This document shows, one piece after another, positions 36,447 through 40,624 of a stretch of 40,624 nt of DNA. A program made the position numbers and the translations under genes. The stretch is from Actinomycetota bacterium. Its GTDB lineage: Bacteria; Actinomycetota; Actinomycetes; Mycobacteriales; Mycobacteriaceae. Where the stretch lies: NCBI GenBank assembly GCA_005787665.1, contig SYAB01000185.1, forward strand, positions 1-40,624, given 5' to 3'. The notes under the pieces were generated by a model, which saw nothing but the letters and a program-made list of their open reading frames with translations, did not search any database and was not told where the DNA came from. How positions within the stretch are numbered: position 1 is the first letter of the stretch; each line of letters begins with the position of its first letter.

Positions 36447-38915
36447 ATGCTGTCGTTAACTAATCCCACCGTTGCCGTGACCGGCAATCTGCGCTGGACC
36501 CACACCGGTGTGGTCTACGCCGAGTGGCTGCTGTGCCCACGCCCGGGCGGCTATGAGTCTGCCTCCGACAAGCAACGCGTCGTCTATGAACACCGCCACC
36601 TGTTCGCCGACCTCGGGCAGGCAGTGCTCACCAGCGTGGTCGCCCCCATCGACATTGCGGTGATTGCCGCGAAAATCATTCAACCCGACATTTTGGAGCG
36701 ATACCCCGACTACGTCGTCGAAGCCTCCGCGCAACTCAACGACATCGAACTGCAAGACCCGCCACCGCGGGAACGCATCAAATGGCTGTCGGTGCCGCTG
36801 TGCGCGCCGGCCCGCACCGGGCCCCTCGACGACGATTTCCAACCCAGCGCCGAGGACCGCGCCCATTTCGAAGCGCTCGCCGCTGCGGCGTTCCGCAAAA
36901 TCCCTGGGGTGTTCAACCCGCAACCGGTCACTCCGACCCAGATGCAGTGGCTGTGGATGCACGCCCATGTTCGGGGTGTCGCCCCCCAACCGTTCCCGCA
37001 CGCGACCGCCTCGGCGACGATCCGCCGCGCCCGCGGGTTCCGCACCGACGGTCACCTCGACGAGGCCCTGGCCACCGACGGCCGGCCGCGACGGTCGATG
37101 ACTAAAGCGGTCAAGGTGTCCCTCGCCGACGCCGATACACCGAGTTATCAAAGTTTCCTGGTCGTCGACAGCTTCCCGGCCCGACTGGCCTTCCCCGGGG
37201 TGGCCGATCAACTGCTGGCGGTCCTCAACCATTTCGACGGGTGGGGTATCGACTACACGCTGCGCACCCGAACCCGACCGCGCACCGACGCGATCGCCGC
37301 CAATGCCCGCTCTTTGCGCCAACTCTCCGAGCAGATGGATGAACGCCAAGACGAGGTGTCCTTCGCTCAAAACTTTCTGATGTCCCGCGGCCAGCACCTC
37401 GCCGCCTACAACACCCACCTCGAGGCCAACCCGGCCGAAACCGAAATCCACTTCTGCCCGATCATTTCTGTTGCCGCGGCCACCCCCGACGAACTCGACG
37501 ACCTTGTCCGGGATGTCACACGCACCTTCCATGACGCCGGGGTGAATCTGTTGGCCCGCTACGGCGCCCAAGCCGAACTGTGGGCCGCCAGCCAACCCGG
37601 CTACCCCGACACCCGCGCGAGCCTGGACTACGCCCACTTCATGCCCACCGATTCCTTCGGCACGTTCATGCCCATCACCTCCGCCCGGATCGGGGACGAC
37701 TCCGGGCCCATCATCGGACGCAACCGACTCTCCGGCTTCGACGACCCGGTCCACTTCGACCTGCTGGGCATCACCGAGAAAGACAAGTCGGCGTCGTTCA
37801 TGGCCGTCGGTGAACTCGGCTCCGGCAAGTCGGTGTTTTTGAAGGTGGTCCTCGGGCAGGCCGTCGACCTCGGCGCCCAAGTTTTCTGCGTGGACCGCAC
37901 CGATCTCGGCGAGTACGAGGTGTTCGCCAACGCCATCACCGACGCAGTGGTCCTCGACGTCACCCACCCCGGCCACACCATGGATCCGCTGCGGGTGTTC
38001 ACCGGACCGGATGCCGCCGAACGGGCGTTAACGGTGCTGATGCCGCTGTTCGACATTCACGCCGGCAGCCCGCAGTCGGTGCTGCTCTCCGATCTGCTCA
38101 ACCCCAACTATCGGGCCCGCCACCGCATCTCGAGCCTGCCCGACCTCGCCCAGCACCTCGCCGCCCTGCACACCGACCCCAGCCGCGCCGCCGCGATCCC
38201 CGCCGGCGCCGACCCCGAGGCCCTCGCCGCCCTCGCCGGGCAACTGCGGTTCTGGGCGCAACGCACCTACGCCCGCTGCCTGTTCGCCCCCGAACTGCCA
38301 GCGCTACCACTGGACACCTCAATGGTGGTGCTGCGCACCCACCGACTGCAACTGCCCGCCGAAGATGAGGATCCGCGCGACCAACCCGTGAAACTGTTCG
38401 GACAAACCATGTACGGGCTGTTCGCGGCGATCGCCCAACAGGCCCTCTTCGACGTCCCCGGCCGGCCCAGCCGATTCGGGCTACTAATGCTCGACGAGGC
38501 GTCGTTTCTGTTGAAGTCCACCATCGGCAAAACCGTGTTCGACTCATTCATCCTGGACGGCCGCAAGCACCACGCCGCGGTCGCGGCGGCCTCGCAGTCC
38601 CCGGCGCACTTCGGAGACTCCACCCGCCTCATCCCCACCCGGTTCGTGTTCCGTCAAACCGACCGGAACCTCGCCGTCGACAGCCTGCGGTTCCTCGGGG
38701 TGGACCCCGACGACGATGAGCATCTAGTCAAACAACTCATGACCGCCACCAGCCCGGCCACCGAGGACAACGGCAAAGCCGCCCCGCATCGCCGCGGCGA
38801 ATGCTTCATGCGCGACCTCAAAGGACGCCTCGCCCCGATCAAAATCCTGTTGCCGGCGCGCACCGAACGGGCGGCGGCGGTGCTGACCACCCCCACCCGG
38901 GCGGGCACGCCATGA
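36447..38915 (+). CDS. VirB4/TcpF-like conjugation ATPase
   Basis: The 822-aa protein has the N-terminal VirB4 region, Walker A GELGSGKSV near 454-462 and Walker B LLMLDEAS near 678-685, with FVFRQTDRNLAVDSLRFLG after it. It drives assembly or substrate handling of the type IV channel on the inner face of the membrane. ATG 36447 lies two bases after the previous stop; an upstream extension of the frame only overlaps the previous gene. The stop overlaps the next start (ATGA). It is the most clearly recognised transfer gene. Confidence 0.92.
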   Translation: MLSLTNPTVAVTGNLRWTHTGVVYAEWLLCPRPGGYESASDKQRVVYEHRHLFADLGQAVLTSVVAPIDIAVIAAKIIQPDILERYPDYVVEASAQLNDIELQDPPPRERIKWLSVPLCAPARTGPLDDDFQPSAEDRAHFEALAAAAFRKIPGVFNPQPVTPTQMQWLWMHAHVRGVAPQPFPHATASATIRRARGFRTDGHLDEALATDGRPRRSMTKAVKVSLADADTPSYQSFLVVDSFPARLAFPGVADQLLAVLNHFDGWGIDYTLRTRTRPRTDAIAANARSLRQLSEQMDERQDEVSFAQNFLMSRGQHLAAYNTHLEANPAETEIHFCPIISVAAATPDELDDLVRDVTRTFHDAGVNLLARYGAQAELWAASQPGYPDTRASLDYAHFMPTDSFGTFMPITSARIGDDSGPIIGRNRLSGFDDPVHFDLLGITEKDKSASFMAVGELGSGKSVFLKVVLGQAVDLGAQVFCVDRTDLGEYEVFANAITDAVVLDVTHPGHTMDPLRVFTGPDAAERALTVLMPLFDIHAGSPQSVLLSDLLNPNYRARHRISSLPDLAQHLAALHTDPSRAAAIPAGADPEALAALAGQLRFWAQRTYARCLFAPELPALPLDTSMVVLRTHRLQLPAEDEDPRDQPVKLFGQTMYGLFAAIAQQALFDVPGRPSRFGLLMLDEASFLLKSTIGKTVFDSFILDGRKHHAAVAAASQSPAHFGDSTRLIPTRFVFRQTDRNLAVDSLRFLGVDPDDDEHLVKQLMTATSPATEDNGKAAPHRRGECFMRDLKGRLAPIKILLPARTERAAAVLTTPTRAGTP

Positions 38916-40624
38916 CCGCCGCCGCCCGCATGGCCCGGCTGCGTCGCCGCCTGTCCCTGACACTGGCCACCTCCCCGATGTTCAGTGTGTGGTCGGCCAG
39001 CCCGGCGGCCGCCGACACCGGTTCCGGGGCGATCGCCGCCGTGTCCTGGCTGCAGGTCGCCGACAGCCAGAGCGTGGCAGTCGGCGCCTACGGGCTGTCC
39101 ATCAACAACGGCGGCATCACCGAACCCACCGCCGGCGCCGCCGCGCTGATCACCCACTGGCTCTACGGCGCGTTCCAAACCGTCATCGGATTGGCGTTGT
39201 GGCTGCTGCAAAACGTTTTGACCTTCGAATGGCTGGCCGTGATCTCCCGGCCACTGGAGATCGTCGGCGCGCAGTTGTCCCGGCTGGCGTTGAGCCCCGG
39301 GGTGATCGTCGCCGTCGGCACCATCGCTGCGGCGTTCATCGCGATCACCATGGCCCGCGGCAACATCTCCAAAGCGGGCGCCCAGATCGGCACCGCGGTG
39401 ATTCTGGCCTTCCTTGCGGTGTCCCTGGCCAACAAGCCTATCGCCGAATTGGTGGGCCCCACCGGGCTGCTCGCCCAAGGCCGCGACATCGGCATCGAAC
39501 TGTCCACCGCGTTGGCTCCGGGCGCTCAACAGTCCGGGCCGCAGGCGGTGCAGACCATCACCTCCTCGCTGGCCGACAATTTCGCCCGCGTCCCGACCAT
39601 GGTGTGGAACTTCGGCGCCAATTTGGACTCCGCGCAATACAACTGCGGCCAAGTGTGGTCGGCGGCGATTCGCGCCGGGGACATCGACGCCGTCAAAGAC
39701 CGTGTGCAACAGGGCTGCCCAGGCGGGGACCAACTCCACGACTATGCGATGAACTCCGCCAGTAACCAGCTCACCTTCGGGTTCTTGGCCGTGGTGTTCG
39801 CCCTGGCGGTCCTCGTCGTGTTCGGCTACTTGTGCTTCTACATCGTGGTGTTGGCGCTCTCGGCCCTGTTTTGGGCGATGGTCGCCGTGGTCGCCGCCAT
39901 CGCCGGATTGATCCCCGGCCCCGCACAAACCCTCGCGGTCAAAGCGGCCATGGATGCGATCTTCTCCTGGTTGGGGATGGCCGCCTACGTCGGCATCGCC
40001 GGCGTGGTCGGGGCGCTCGCGACCGCGATGTTCACCGCCGTCGGCAGCGACATGATGGCCATGCCCTTGGTCACCATGCTGCTCGTCGCCGTGTTCTTAG
40101 CGTTGCGGCGAGTACGTGCCGGCCTGGTGTCGGTGCGCGACCGGTCCGCCACCAAAGCCGCCCGAATCGCCGCAGGGGCGGGACCGGCGACCTCGTCCTC
40201 ACCGGGGCAGCAGGAGTCACAGCCGCGCCCGGCCGGATCGGCGGGCGCCCTCGACCGCCTCGACCCGCTGACCGCCATGCCCACCGCGGCCGGCAAGGCC
40301 GGCCAGTTCAGCAAACGGGTCGCCGGGCGGGCCGCTACCGCCGCCGGCACCGCGGTCGCACCGCATGCCACCGCCGCGGCGAAAGCCGTCAAAAACTTCG
40401 CCAAGGCATCAGTCCTCATCGCACCGTCGCGTGGCGCATCGTCGAAAACGCCGCCGCCGCAGACCAACACAACACCCCCACCCACATCACCGCCGCCACC
40501 CACGACGGCGCCACCCACAGCGGCCCCCACCCCGCCTCCGCCTGGGCGTGGGGGCCCGCCGCCGCCTGCCCCGCCGCCGCCAAGCCCCCCGCCTCGGCCC
40601 GGACCCACCCCACCCGGCCCGCCC
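38912..40624 (+). CDS. VirB6/TcpH-like polytopic channel protein, truncated by window end
   Basis: ATG 38912 overlaps the VirB4 stop. At least 571 codons are open to the window edge. An Ala-rich leader (to residue 35), several membrane segments (about 84-105, 129-148, 160-176 and further ones between about 289 and 410), and a long Ala/Pro-rich soluble tail (from about 430, with Pro-rich stretches after 510) match VirB6/TcpH-type proteins with large C-terminal domains. It is the membrane channel core. The stop lies beyond 40624. Confidence 0.82.
   Translation, partial: MTAAARMARLRRRLSLTLATSPMFSVWSASPAAADTGSGAIAAVSWLQVADSQSVAVGAYGLSINNGGITEPTAGAAALITHWLYGAFQTVIGLALWLLQNVLTFEWLAVISRPLEIVGAQLSRLALSPGVIVAVGTIAAAFIAITMARGNISKAGAQIGTAVILAFLAVSLANKPIAELVGPTGLLAQGRDIGIELSTALAPGAQQSGPQAVQTITSSLADNFARVPTMVWNFGANLDSAQYNCGQVWSAAIRAGDIDAVKDRVQQGCPGGDQLHDYAMNSASNQLTFGFLAVVFALAVLVVFGYLCFYIVVLALSALFWAMVAVVAAIAGLIPGPAQTLAVKAAMDAIFSWLGMAAYVGIAGVVGALATAMFTAVGSDMMAMPLVTMLLVAVFLALRRVRAGLVSVRDRSATKAARIAAGAGPATSSSPGQQESQPRPAGSAGALDRLDPLTAMPTAAGKAGQFSKRVAGRAATAAGTAVAPHATAAAKAVKNFAKASVLIAPSRGASSKTPPPQTNTTPPPTSPPPPTTAPPTAAPTPPPPGRGGPPPPAPPPPSPPPRPGPTPPGPP

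Overview
The window reads as the left end of a large linear plasmid from a Mycobacterium or close relative. The host call rests on a PE-PPE serine-hydrolase domain, an EspC-like type VII secretion substrate with a YxxxD signal, two WhiB-type Fe-S proteins, a beta clamp very like the mycobacterial chromosomal one, the high GC content and frequent GTG/TTG starts. The linear-end call rests on bases 1-376, which hold a run of short-loop hairpins with six GCTNCGC motifs, the pattern known from actinomycete linear-replicon telomeres. The right edge of the window cuts through a conjugation gene, so the element continues.

Layout. 1-690: telomere and a gene-free subterminal stretch. 0.7-3.1 kb: an operon read toward the telomere, starting with a WGR-domain ATP-dependent DNA ligase and followed by five small proteins coupled by 4-base overlaps. 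3.2-9.6 kb: an orphan 260-aa protein, a dnaN operon (clamp, two cysteine-rich mini-proteins, a helix-turn-helix protein), a triple zinc-ribbon protein and a protein kinase that share an N-terminal leader and a promoter. 9.6-14.4 kb: small DNA-binding proteins, a DpdA-like (TGT-fold) enzyme, a phage-type protein of unknown function, a SpoT-like HD hydrolase and a ParB-like protein. 14.5-18.4 kb: RNase HI, a winged-helix initiator candidate with a convincing counter-transcribed RNA over its start, two ribbon-helix-helix proteins and a cluster of AACATGACA sites. 18.5-19.8 kb: WhiB, a lipoprotein and a VbhA-like antitoxin without its Fic toxin. 19.8-25.1 kb: a dnaB operon that includes a second initiator candidate and a paralogue of the dnaN-operon HTH protein. 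25.2-28.4 kb: a long WhiB, PE-PPE hydrolase, double-XRE regulator and EspC-like protein. 28.5-31.2 kb: a gene of unknown function coupled to a TnpB-like protein with an altered RuvC site. 31.3-40.6 kb: a conjugation module (membrane protein, FtsK-like ATPase, TcpC/VirB8-like, two small membrane proteins, VirB4-like ATPase, VirB6-like channel protein).

How it fits together. The element carries much of its own replication apparatus: clamp, helicase, ligase, RNase H, two initiator candidates and ParB-like/centromere candidates. A shared promoter/operator (TGTCAG-N10-TANNNT with an AGTGCCCACT dyad) precedes the ligase operon, the 208-aa phage-type gene and the HD hydrolase, with a weaker fourth copy, and suggests one regulon. 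The transfer end combines type IV secretion genes with type VII secretion-associated proteins, as known for mycobacterial conjugative plasmids. No CRISPR array, tRNA, rRNA, ParA, Fic toxin, preQ0 pathway or recognisable telomere-terminal protein gene was found in the window.
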